From: Bacteroidota bacterium
GTDB taxonomy: Bacteria > Bacteroidota > Ignavibacteria > Ignavibacteriales > Ignavibacteriaceae
Reading direction: 5' to 3'
DNA: 64,000 bases
Assembly (NCBI GenBank): GCA_021824145.1
Contig: JAKALM010000001.1
Span: forward strand, 1-64,000
Shown here: in pieces, positions 24,893-32,930 of the stretch
Layout: every line of letters begins with the position of its first letter
Position numbering within the stretch: the stretch's first letter is position 1
The notes under the pieces: generated by a model
What the model was told of the DNA's origin: nothing
The model's input: the letters and a program-made list of their open reading frames with translations, nothing else
Database searches by the model: none
Made by a program: the position numbers and the translations under genes

Positions 24893-26401
24893 TTATTCTA
24901 AATCTTCTACAGCATCAATTCCTTCAGGCATTGGAAGGTAAAATCTAATTGGCTGTATTGTACCATCGCGCTTGATTAAACGATCAACTCGTTTTTTAAT
25001 TATTACACTGTGTTCAATGTGAACATCGTCTTCTATTGCTGATCCGAAAATATAGCTTGTCCCTTTTATTAAAACGTTCTTTCCAATTCGAAGTGGATAT
25101 TCATCGCTGCCCGTCATATTAACGCTTGATTCTATCCTTGCATGGTCTCCTATTACAATATTTCCTTTAATAATATCTCCAGAAAGAATTTCTACATTAT
25201 TACCAATCTTAAAATTTTGTCCTTCAAAGCAAGAAAGATGGACATTTTGATGAACATTTACATTCTTGCCAAAATTTACTTTCCCGCTTATAAAAACATT
25301 TTTTCCTAGAGCAAGATTATAATTTAGCTTTACACCTTTATCAATGTGAACTCCTTTACCAATGCTGATATCAAGCGGAATATTTTTTTTATCCATTTCA
25401 ATTATGTCATCAACAACAGATTCATCAATAAAAAAATCCTCCGGGTCATCAATTTCAATTATATCTTTTAATTTTTCATAAACTTTTTTTCTGGCTACTG
25501 CTTCCATTTCTTTAAGAACTGATTTATTATTAAAACCCATTACAACATATTGTTCTAATGGACTTATTGCTGTAACGGAATAACCTTTTTTATTGAATAA
25601 AGATATTAAATCAGTAATATAAATTTCATTTTGAACATTGTTGCTTGAAATTGAATATATCAATTCTACCAATTTTTTATATTTAAACGCATATACACCA
25701 GAATTAAATTCATTGTTATCAATTAATTCTTTTTTAGTATAAGAATAATTTCGATTATTATATTTAACTTGATATGGAACCTCATCAGGAAGAGATAGGA
25801 TATCTTTGTGTTCCATGATCTCAATAACTTTGCCGATATCTTTTCCTGAAGAATTACCGGTATCATCTTTTTCTTTTACACGGATAATTCTTCCATAAGA
25901 GTTATCTTCAGGCTTGCCTTCATAAATTCCTGTTAGAACCATCATATCACTGTTGGTTTTTGTGAATTCTGATCGGAAGCGTTTCATTGTTGCTGCATCA
26001 ATTAATCCCATATCACCTGGCAAAATATAGACGACACCATCGAATAATTTTTCATCGATTTTTTCCAGTGCAACTTGAACTGCATGGCCAGTTCCATTTT
26101 GAGTTGCTTGGTACGCAAATCCAGTAGCTTCACGCTTGCCAACAACTTCCATAACATCTTTAGCTTTAATTCCCACAACCAGAATAATATTAATGTCATG
26201 ACTGCCATTCCTACAAGCATTGAACACACGTTCAACAGTTGGAATTCCCCAAATTTTATGAAGCATTTTTGATTTCTGAGATTTAATTCTTTTCCCGTGT
26301 CCAGCCGCAAGAATTACTGCAATTTCATGAACATTATAGTTCAGTGGTGAAGATAGATTTTCAGCAATATTTAAAATTTCCTGCTGTTCTTTTACTTCCA
26401 T
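24893..26401 (-). CDS. GlmU-like nucleotidyltransferase with left-handed helix domain
   Basis: The N-terminal half is a sugar-1-phosphate nucleotidyltransferase: VILAAGHGKRIKSQKSKMLH (from about residue 30) is the GlmU-type loop that binds UTP, and the YQATQNGTGHA segment is also typical. The C-terminal half has hexapeptide repeats (about 345-475), but the acetyltransferase catalytic region of true GlmU is not recognisable and the sequence ends IEHSVIIKKRV followed by a linker. At 502 aa with an extra N-terminal 30 residues, it likely makes UDP-N-acetylglucosamine or a related nucleotide sugar. Last gene of the pgpH-to-glmU-like operon, 20 bp after the O-antigen-ligase-like gene. GlmU identity is uncertain. 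Confidence 0.8.
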   Translation of the reverse strand: MEVKEQQEILNIAENLSSPLNYNVHEIAVILAAGHGKRIKSQKSKMLHKIWGIPTVERVFNACRNGSHDINIILVVGIKAKDVMEVVGKREATGFAYQATQNGTGHAVQVALEKIDEKLFDGVVYILPGDMGLIDAATMKRFRSEFTKTNSDMMVLTGIYEGKPEDNSYGRIIRVKEKDDTGNSSGKDIGKVIEIMEHKDILSLPDEVPYQVKYNNRNYSYTKKELIDNNEFNSGVYAFKYKKLVELIYSISSNNVQNEIYITDLISLFNKKGYSVTAISPLEQYVVMGFNNKSVLKEMEAVARKKVYEKLKDIIEIDDPEDFFIDESVVDDIIEMDKKNIPLDISIGKGVHIDKGVKLNYNLALGKNVFISGKVNFGKNVNVHQNVHLSCFEGQNFKIGNNVEILSGDIIKGNIVIGDHARIESSVNMTGSDEYPLRIGKNVLIKGTSYIFGSAIEDDVHIEHSVIIKKRVDRLIKRDGTIQPIRFYLPMPEGIDAVEDLE

Positions 26402-26421
26402 TTGAAATCCTTTTTTAATAT

Positions 26422-28485
26422 TCAGCTATTAGTTTTTTCGATTTGATTTTTGCTAAAGTAATACAAAGCCAAATTGAAACCAAAAGTAAACCAAACTAAA
26501 GTAATTATTTCTTGATCGCCAAAATTAAATTCCGTTAAGCCGGAAACTAAGAAGGCAACAAAACCGCCGATTGTTCCAAGAGCATATGATGAAATAAACG
26601 GTATATTTTTAGTCTCTTTGAAAATTTTTAAATCAATTTTAATAATTTTAATTATTAAAAAGCAAAATGCAAGAAAACCGAAAAGCCCAAGCGTAACCAA
26701 CTCATGAATAAAATTATTATGCATATGCCCTTGAATTTCTTTGTCATAATTGTGTTTATATTGTGCATACAATTTACCCAAGTCAATGTCTCCAACTCCA
26801 AAGATTGGATGATCTCGAAACATTTTTAACCCAGCATTCCACAATTCAAATCTTACACGATTGGATGGATTATAAAAATCAAATATGCTTAATAATCTGC
26901 TTTCTTTGGCGAAAGTAAAAATTAGATTATCTCCGCTGTTTGAAATGCTTTCTGGTTGAGAACTAAGTTTATCTTTAAACAGTATTTTAATCCTATTCCC
27001 TAAAGGATATTGTAATTCGTAAAATTCACCAGTGGAACTTGCAGCAAATAATCTGTTATCAGAAAACCCCCAAGTATATATTTCTGAAATTGATTTATTC
27101 AGATCAATTAATTTTAAGCTGTCATTTTCAATTGAAAATAATTTTAATCCTTGTTTGTCCGATACCAATATTTTTTTATCAATATAAAAGAACCGGCTGA
27201 TATTAGATTTGTCTGAAAAATTTACTATCTCTTTTACTGGCAAGCCATTTTGTAATTTTAAAACCGTTAACGTATTTAGCCTTTGAAACATTACTAAATA
27301 ATTTGAATCAACATTAACTGATGTATAACCATGAAAGTTATTTAGTCTTACTGTATCAGATAAATTTAAAGGATTTTTGAAAATTGTAAGTCCGCTGTCT
27401 AAATCCATAGCATAAAAATAATTATTTGCAGAAGCGTAAGAAATTGTAAGTCCTGAAGTAAGGAACTCATTCTTTACGTTAAAATTGCTGCCGGATTTCT
27501 GAAGAAGAAAAAATCTTGTATCTATTGAAGTAGCTACAAAATAAATATTCCATTTAGTTAATGAATAAACAGGCGCAGGCAGTTTAATATTTTTAAATAA
27601 TGAAGTGTCTTTGTAGACCAAAATTCCATCTGTAAAATCGCTTATATAAGTAGTACCGCTGTCTGCAAGCACATTATAAGCCATGCCTTTGGTTTTAAAA
27701 TCTTTTTCTATTTTTAATTTAGAATTTTGAAAATTATAAATTTCAACACGACTAATATTTTTTGAATAAATGAATAAAAAGATTATTGCTAAACAAATTG
27801 GAATTATAATCTTCCATTGTTTTTTCATTAAAAGTATTACAAAAATTCCGGCGCCAACGCCAATCCAGCCGGTTCTTTTATATGTTGATAGAAGAGCAAC
27901 GAGAGAAACAAGAAAACCTAATGATAAAAGAATTTTGTTAATCAGTTTTGTTCTTTCGTTGATGGCAAAGGCAAATAAAAATAAAACTGTAAAGCTGGTG
28001 ATTTCACTTGCTGTAATTGGATATTGAAAAAGGGAAGGCCCAGATTCTTTAATGCTGTATAAATTGTTAATATAATATTTGAATGAAAAGAATAGATAAA
28101 TTAGGACTGTTATTAATGAAGCACCAATATAAATTTTAAAATAAGTTTTAACTCTTTGTTCATTAAAAGCCACGGCAATAGAAGTATAAACAAGCGGAAT
28201 TAGCAATGCACGTTTGCTGAGATATAAATAAGCTTGCGGATTATTCCCAGAAAAAATTGCAGATAAAAGTTCAGCTAAAAGAAACCAGATAAAAATTAAT
28301 TCTAATCCGGTTTTTTTAAATTGATTTTCCTTTGTTATGAAATATCTAATCAAAATAAGGACGAGAGCTCCAAAGTAACCAATTTGATTTACAAAAATCG
28401 AATTGGTCAAACTGATCAGAAACAACACTGTAAAGAAAATTATTAGGCGATCAATAATTTTAATTTGTTTTTGATTAGCTTCCAT
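26422..28485 (-). CDS. O-antigen ligase-like membrane protein with inserted beta-propeller region
   Basis: Residues 1-245 form about eight transmembrane helices. A long extracytoplasmic segment of about 300 residues follows (about 250-545). Then comes the Wzy_C-type region RVRFELWNAGLKMFRDHPIFGVGDIDLG with HMHNNFIHELVTLGLFG and more helices. O-antigen ligases (WaaL) and polymerases (Wzy) share this C-terminal motif but normally have a shorter loop there. The insertion contains repeated short beta-like segments (DGILVYKD, SGLTIFKNP, QGLKLFSIEN) resembling LVIVD/YWTD-type propeller blades. Start ATG 28485 (MEANQK) overlaps the ABC transporter stop by 11 bp; an upstream start at 28530 is less likely. 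Cotranscribed with a propeller-like lipoprotein and an MsbA-like exporter. Confidence 0.82.
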   Translation of the reverse strand: MEANQKQIKIIDRLIIFFTVLFLISLTNSIFVNQIGYFGALVLILIRYFITKENQFKKTGLELIFIWFLLAELLSAIFSGNNPQAYLYLSKRALLIPLVYTSIAVAFNEQRVKTYFKIYIGASLITVLIYLFFSFKYYINNLYSIKESGPSLFQYPITASEITSFTVLFLFAFAINERTKLINKILLSLGFLVSLVALLSTYKRTGWIGVGAGIFVILLMKKQWKIIIPICLAIIFLFIYSKNISRVEIYNFQNSKLKIEKDFKTKGMAYNVLADSGTTYISDFTDGILVYKDTSLFKNIKLPAPVYSLTKWNIYFVATSIDTRFFLLQKSGSNFNVKNEFLTSGLTISYASANNYFYAMDLDSGLTIFKNPLNLSDTVRLNNFHGYTSVNVDSNYLVMFQRLNTLTVLKLQNGLPVKEIVNFSDKSNISRFFYIDKKILVSDKQGLKLFSIENDSLKLIDLNKSISEIYTWGFSDNRLFAASSTGEFYELQYPLGNRIKILFKDKLSSQPESISNSGDNLIFTFAKESRLLSIFDFYNPSNRVRFELWNAGLKMFRDHPIFGVGDIDLGKLYAQYKHNYDKEIQGHMHNNFIHELVTLGLFGFLAFCFLIIKIIKIDLKIFKETKNIPFISSYALGTIGGFVAFLVSGLTEFNFGDQEIITLVWFTFGFNLALYYFSKNQIEKTNS

Positions 28486-30346
28486 TAATATCTCTAAATT
28501 GCATTTCGTAAAATTTTCTGTACAAACCATTTGAGTCTTGAATCAACTCGTCGTGAGTTCCAACTTGAATAATTTTCCCTTTATCTATAACAATAATTCT
28601 AGAAGCATTTCTAATTGTGCTTAATCTATGTGCTATTACAAAAGTTGTTCTGTTTACCATCATTCTTTCAATGGCTTCTTGGACTAATAACTCAGATTCA
28701 TTATCAAGTGCGGAAGTTGCTTCATCAAAAATCATAATTTCCGGATTTTTAAGTATTGCTCTTGCGATGGATATTCTTTGCCGCTGACCACCGGAAATTT
28801 TTAAACCGCGTTCACCGATTATAGTTTCGTAACCTTCAGGTAATTCTGAAATGAAATTGTGGGCGTTGGCAGTTTTAGCGGCTTCAATTATTTTTTCAAT
28901 GGGATAATTGCCAAGTCCATAAGCAATATTATTTTTAATCGATTCATTAAAAAGAATAGTTTCTTGAGTTACAATTCCCATCATTGAGCGAAGGCTTTGA
29001 ATCTTTATCTTTTTGATATCGTTTCCATCAATAAAAATTTTTCCGCTGGTAGGGTCATAAAATCTTGGTATTAAATCCACTAAAGTAGATTTACCTCCGC
29101 CGCTTGGGCCTACAAGCGCAATTATCTCGCCTTTGTTCACGGAAAAATTAATATCGTTAAGAACAAGTTCATCAGAGTCATCGTAATGGAAATAAATATG
29201 ATCAAATGAAATTGTGTTTTTGAAATTACTCAATTCTTTTGCATCAGGCTCATCAAAAATAGTAGGTTTGTTATCTAAGATTTCAAAAATTCTATCACCA
29301 GCAGCACTCGATTCTTGAATTCTATTATTAACTGTGCTTAATTCTTTTATTGGCGGCATTAACTGAAAAATTGCAAAGAGAAATCCCATAAACTCTGCGG
29401 CTTTTAGCGAATGGTTTTGTAGCACTAAAACTCCGCCATAATAAATTATTACCGCACCAACTATTACGCTTAAAAATTCTGTAATTGGCGAAGATGAATT
29501 TCTAATTCTTACAATTCGCAGCATCATTTTGAAAAAACCACGAGTTTCATTTGTAAATTTTTTATTCTCATAGTTTTCCATTCCAAATGCTTTAACAATT
29601 TTTACACCCGAAATTGTTTCCTGCAAAATACTGGTTATGTCAGCCATCTTTGCTTGAATTTTAGAACTATGCTTTCTCAATTTCAATCCAATCCATGCAA
29701 TTATAAGCATTGAGAATGGAAGAATTATAAATGCCAGTAACGTTAGTTTCCAGCTTATGCTTAAAGCAATTCCAATGAAAACAATTATTGTTAATGGCTC
29801 GCGAATCAAATTTAAGAAGGCTGCCGAGATACTGTTTTGTACAACATTAACGTCGTTGATAATTCTGGAAATTAAATTTCCAACTCTTTCCTGCTTAAAA
29901 TAACTCATTGGTAATTGATGAAGGTGTTTATAAGCAGCGTCGCGAAGATCTTTCATAGATCCTTGCTCAACATATGACAGAAAGTATGCTTGGAGATAAC
30001 CGAAAATATTTTTTAACAAAAATGCGAATACAACAAGCAGACAAATTTTGAACAGTGCATTAATTTTATCTCCAGAAAAAACAAAATTATTAAATGAATC
30101 AGTAATACCTTTCTCAATTTTTGTAACCCAATCTGGAAGAAGGCTGGTTGCATTTTGTACAGTTGTAGTTTGAGTAAATTGGGAAGGCTGCTTTTGGCTT
30201 TCCTGAAATAAAGTATCGAGCAAAGGAATTGTTAAATAAACTGAAGCACCATTTAAAAGGGCATATAAAATTGTGAAAATAATAGAGAGGCTCAAATGCT
30301 TCCAATAAGGGGTAACAAATTTTAATATTCTTAAATAAGTTTTCAC
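28475..30346 (-). CDS. MsbA-like ABC exporter (permease-ATPase fusion)
   Basis: An exporter half-transporter of 623 aa: six transmembrane helices (about 20-320), then the nucleotide-binding domain with Walker A VGPSGGGKSTL, Q-loop, signature ISGGQRQRISIARAIL, Walker B IMIFDEATSALD and switch His (VIAHRLST). Family members flip lipid A or other lipid-linked glycans across the inner membrane. Start is GTG at 30346, whose first base overlaps the TAG stop of the upstream lipoprotein gene (TAGTG), so the longer frame to 30391 is rejected. The neighbouring O-antigen-ligase-like gene supports glycolipid export. Confidence 0.92.
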   Translation of the reverse strand: MKTYLRILKFVTPYWKHLSLSIIFTILYALLNGASVYLTIPLLDTLFQESQKQPSQFTQTTTVQNATSLLPDWVTKIEKGITDSFNNFVFSGDKINALFKICLLVVFAFLLKNIFGYLQAYFLSYVEQGSMKDLRDAAYKHLHQLPMSYFKQERVGNLISRIINDVNVVQNSISAAFLNLIREPLTIIVFIGIALSISWKLTLLAFIILPFSMLIIAWIGLKLRKHSSKIQAKMADITSILQETISGVKIVKAFGMENYENKKFTNETRGFFKMMLRIVRIRNSSSPITEFLSVIVGAVIIYYGGVLVLQNHSLKAAEFMGFLFAIFQLMPPIKELSTVNNRIQESSAAGDRIFEILDNKPTIFDEPDAKELSNFKNTISFDHIYFHYDDSDELVLNDINFSVNKGEIIALVGPSGGGKSTLVDLIPRFYDPTSGKIFIDGNDIKKIKIQSLRSMMGIVTQETILFNESIKNNIAYGLGNYPIEKIIEAAKTANAHNFISELPEGYETIIGERGLKISGGQRQRISIARAILKNPEIMIFDEATSALDNESELLVQEAIERMMVNRTTFVIAHRLSTIRNASRIIVIDKGKIIQVGTHDELIQDSNGLYRKFYEMQFRDINGS

Positions 30347-31383
30347 TAAGCGCTGTAATCCGGAATTTGTGGAATATTTCTTAAGCCGCATCCGCCTTTA
30401 ATTTTTATAGATTGGATGGGATCAAGAGTTTTAAAGTTAAAAATTTGAATGGACGAATTTCTTCCGAAACCGTCATCGAATATCAAATAATCTTTCTGTA
30501 TGAAAAAGTTTTTCAAACCCCCGCCTATAAATGTTTTAATTAATTTTTTTTGTTTCAAATTGTAAATAAATATTTTTGAAGTGTTTGGCTGTTTATCGTA
30601 CAAAGTTTTGTTTTTGGGAGTAATATCTAATGTGGAAAAAATTAAATATTTCCCATTTGATGTCCATTCAGCCTGATTTAGTTTTTGTTCAACAGAAGCA
30701 ATTAGGGTTTGTTCAGTTTTTGTTCTTAAATAAATTTTAGTAACTGCAGAGTCGATAGAAATAATTCTGAAAATATTATTTGGTGAATAATCTTTTATTG
30801 ATTTTTGTGGAGGTTTGGGATAACCATCTTTTGTAATATCAAAAATTTTAGAACTGTTTACAAGCTCTCGTCCAAATTCGTTAAAAATAAATGTTTGTTG
30901 ATTAACATAAGTAACTACGGTTTTATCAAACGAATTTAAAATTACTTTAAAAGTATTATCAGTAGACCATTCTGTAAAAATTTGAAGTCCGCTTCCTAAT
31001 TTTTTAACAAACATTGCTTTTGATGAGTCAGGATTTATTTTATAAAGTTTAACGTTAGATATAAAAGGGAAAACGCCTTTCTTTCCAAAATCACTTGCAG
31101 TTATAAAAAAGATAATTTTTCGCCTAGCAGAATATGAAAGCTCAACAACTTTTTCATTTTTGTTTTGCCAAAATCGCGATGCTATTTTTTTATTTGCATT
31201 AAATTTATAAATACCAGGATTTTCTCCAATCATTCCAACGAAATAAAAATCATTTAGTTTTGAGGAAACACTTGAAGACTCAACCTTTCCTTTGTCATAA
31301 GATGAATTATTATTTGTGTTTTTGCCGCATCCACAAACGAACAGAAGTAACGACAATAAAAAAGTAAATTCTGCCTTAAACAT
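30346..31383 (-). CDS. Lipoprotein with beta-propeller-like repeats
   Basis: A 345-aa lipoprotein: signal with lipobox LFVCGC (Cys about 18), then a body with WD40/TolB-like segments (SAEWTSNGKYLIFSTLD-type pattern near 235, YDKQPNTSKIFIYNLKQKKL, and a repeat near 60). It overlaps the M50 gene by 8 bp and is coupled to the ABC exporter by TAGTG. Like the inserted region of the O-antigen-ligase-like protein further down the operon, it seems to form a propeller on the periplasmic side. Function unknown; likely envelope-associated. Confidence 0.72.
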   Translation of the reverse strand: MFKAEFTFLLSLLLFVCGCGKNTNNNSSYDKGKVESSSVSSKLNDFYFVGMIGENPGIYKFNANKKIASRFWQNKNEKVVELSYSARRKIIFFITASDFGKKGVFPFISNVKLYKINPDSSKAMFVKKLGSGLQIFTEWSTDNTFKVILNSFDKTVVTYVNQQTFIFNEFGRELVNSSKIFDITKDGYPKPPQKSIKDYSPNNIFRIISIDSAVTKIYLRTKTEQTLIASVEQKLNQAEWTSNGKYLIFSTLDITPKNKTLYDKQPNTSKIFIYNLKQKKLIKTFIGGGLKNFFIQKDYLIFDDGFGRNSSIQIFNFKTLDPIQSIKIKGGCGLRNIPQIPDYSA

Positions 31384-32035
31384 TAAAAAAGCCTGCAGTT
31401 TTTACAAACAAACTTAATATTAAGTTGATGAATTTCATAAAATATGACCACAACGGGCTATATATGAAAAACATCAAAATAATGGAACCGTAAATACCGA
31501 GATTTAAAAATTTTGCCGTGATTTTATTAGGGAACAAATCAAAAATAATATGCGAACCATCCAGCGGAGGAATTGGAATTAAATTGAATGCAAAAAGAAA
31601 AATATTTAGAAAAACTCCGTACCAGAAAAAATTTAAAATGTAATTTTTGAATTCGATATTTATTTGAGTAAAAATTACAAAGCAAGTAAAAAATAAAATT
31701 GATAAAATCAGATTTGAAATCGGGCCAGCGAAAGAAACAATGGCATCATCGCGGTAAAAGTTTTTAAAGTTTCTTCTATCAACCGGGACAGGTTTTGCCC
31801 AGCCTATCAATGCAATTCCAGTTGAGAAAGATGCCAGCGGCATAATGTAAGTGCCGATTAAGTCGGCATGTTTAAACGGATTAAGAGTTAACCTTCCTAA
31901 ATTTTTTGCGGTGTTGTCTCCAAGCTTTGATGCAGAAAATGCGTGAGCAAATTCGTGAATTGAAAGTGAAACAAAAAATACCGGAAGAAATGTTAAAAAT
32001 GAAATCAGTTTTTCGCTTATGTGAATATTAGACAA
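31376..32035 (-). CDS. Site-2 protease family (M50) membrane metalloprotease
   Basis: Intramembrane zinc protease with the HEFAH motif (His27, Glu28, His31 from the TTG at 32035) and the second site NLIPIPPLDGSHII near residue 155. Four to six transmembrane segments (219 aa) and the segment GWAKPVPVDRRNF are typical of the rhomboid-unrelated FtsH-independent M50 clan. The open frame extends upstream to 32257 but there it is antisense-free overlap of xerD by more than 200 bp; the TTG at 32035, five bases past the xerD stop, gives the usual family length. Overlaps the lipoprotein by 8 bp. Confidence 0.85.
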   Translation of the reverse strand: MSNIHISEKLISFLTFLPVFFVSLSIHEFAHAFSASKLGDNTAKNLGRLTLNPFKHADLIGTYIMPLASFSTGIALIGWAKPVPVDRRNFKNFYRDDAIVSFAGPISNLILSILFFTCFVIFTQINIEFKNYILNFFWYGVFLNIFLFAFNLIPIPPLDGSHIIFDLFPNKITAKFLNLGIYGSIILMFFIYSPLWSYFMKFINLILSLFVKTAGFFNV

Positions 32036-32039
32036 TTTA

Positions 32040-32930
32040 TTATCCTCTCGGGTGAAAATCTTTATGAATTTGTTTAATATACTCTCGGTCAATATGAGTA
32101 TAAATTTGTGTGGTTGAAATATCAGAATGGCCAAGCATTTCCTGAACAGCTCGCAGATCGGCGCCGCCTTCCAGTAAATGTGTTGCGAACGAATGTCTGA
32201 ATGTGTGCGGGTGAACTTCTTTTTGAATTCCTGCTTCACGAACATAGCGATCAACAATTTTCCACACGCCCATTCTTGAAAGTTTTGAGCCGTTATTATT
32301 CAGGAATAAAAAATTTGCACTCTTTAATTTTTTCTCAAGTAAAATTCTGCTCTTAATTAAATATTCTTTAATCCAATTGATTGCGCTGCTTCCGATTGGC
32401 ACCAATCTTTCTTTTGATCCTTTGCCAAATACTCTAATAATTTCTTCATCCAAATAAAGATCAGAAATTTTCATATTTATTAATTCAGAAACTCTAACAC
32501 CGCAAGCGTAAAATGTTTCAAGTAAGGCTTTATCTCTTAATCCTAATTTATTTTCTACATCGGGTATTGAAAGAATAGAATCGATTTCGTTTACGGATAA
32601 AACCGAAGGTAAATTTTTTGCAAGCTTTGGAAGAGAAACCTTTTCAATTGGATTTGAAGTTATATATTTATTTGCAATTAAGTAATTAAAAAATCCTTTT
32701 AATGAAGAATAATACCTTGCGGCTGATCTGCTATTTAAACCGGCGTCTTTTAATGCTTTAAAAAAATCGATTAGATTTTCATATTTTATTTCCGAGGGAT
32801 CGTTGATATTAAATTCCTCTAAAAATCTAATGAATGACGATAAATCGTTTTTATATGATGTTATTGTATTATCAGAAAGATTTTTTTCTAGCTTTAAAAC
32901 AGACAAGTATTCTTTAAGGAAGATGTTCAT
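32040..32930 (-). CDS. xerD: Tyrosine recombinase XerD
   Basis: This enzyme resolves chromosome dimers at dif, working with FtsK. The 296-aa protein has all catalytic residues: Arg146 (GVRVSEL), Lys171 or nearby (FGKGSKERLVPIG), His242 and Arg245 (HPHTFRHSFATHLL), His268 (LGHSDISTT) and nucleophile Tyr277 (YTHI). The N-terminal SAM-like domain (1-90) binds DNA. It overlaps the pgpH-like gene by 4 bp (ATGA), so it is translationally coupled. A partial ftsK lies at the right edge. It could be XerC or XerD by sequence alone; XerD is preferred from the length and motifs. Confidence 0.9.
   Translation of the reverse strand: MNIFLKEYLSVLKLEKNLSDNTITSYKNDLSSFIRFLEEFNINDPSEIKYENLIDFFKALKDAGLNSRSAARYYSSLKGFFNYLIANKYITSNPIEKVSLPKLAKNLPSVLSVNEIDSILSIPDVENKLGLRDKALLETFYACGVRVSELINMKISDLYLDEEIIRVFGKGSKERLVPIGSSAINWIKEYLIKSRILLEKKLKSANFLFLNNNGSKLSRMGVWKIVDRYVREAGIQKEVHPHTFRHSFATHLLEGGADLRAVQEMLGHSDISTTQIYTHIDREYIKQIHKDFHPRG

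Noticed and set aside
30347-30391. Longer N-terminus for the ABC exporter
   Set aside because: The GTG at 30346 forms a TAGTG junction with the upstream gene and the extra 15 residues are unlike the family.
32036-32257. Longer N-terminus for the M50 protease
   Set aside because: It would overlap xerD by more than 200 bp in another frame and lacks family resemblance; the TTG at 32035 gives normal length.
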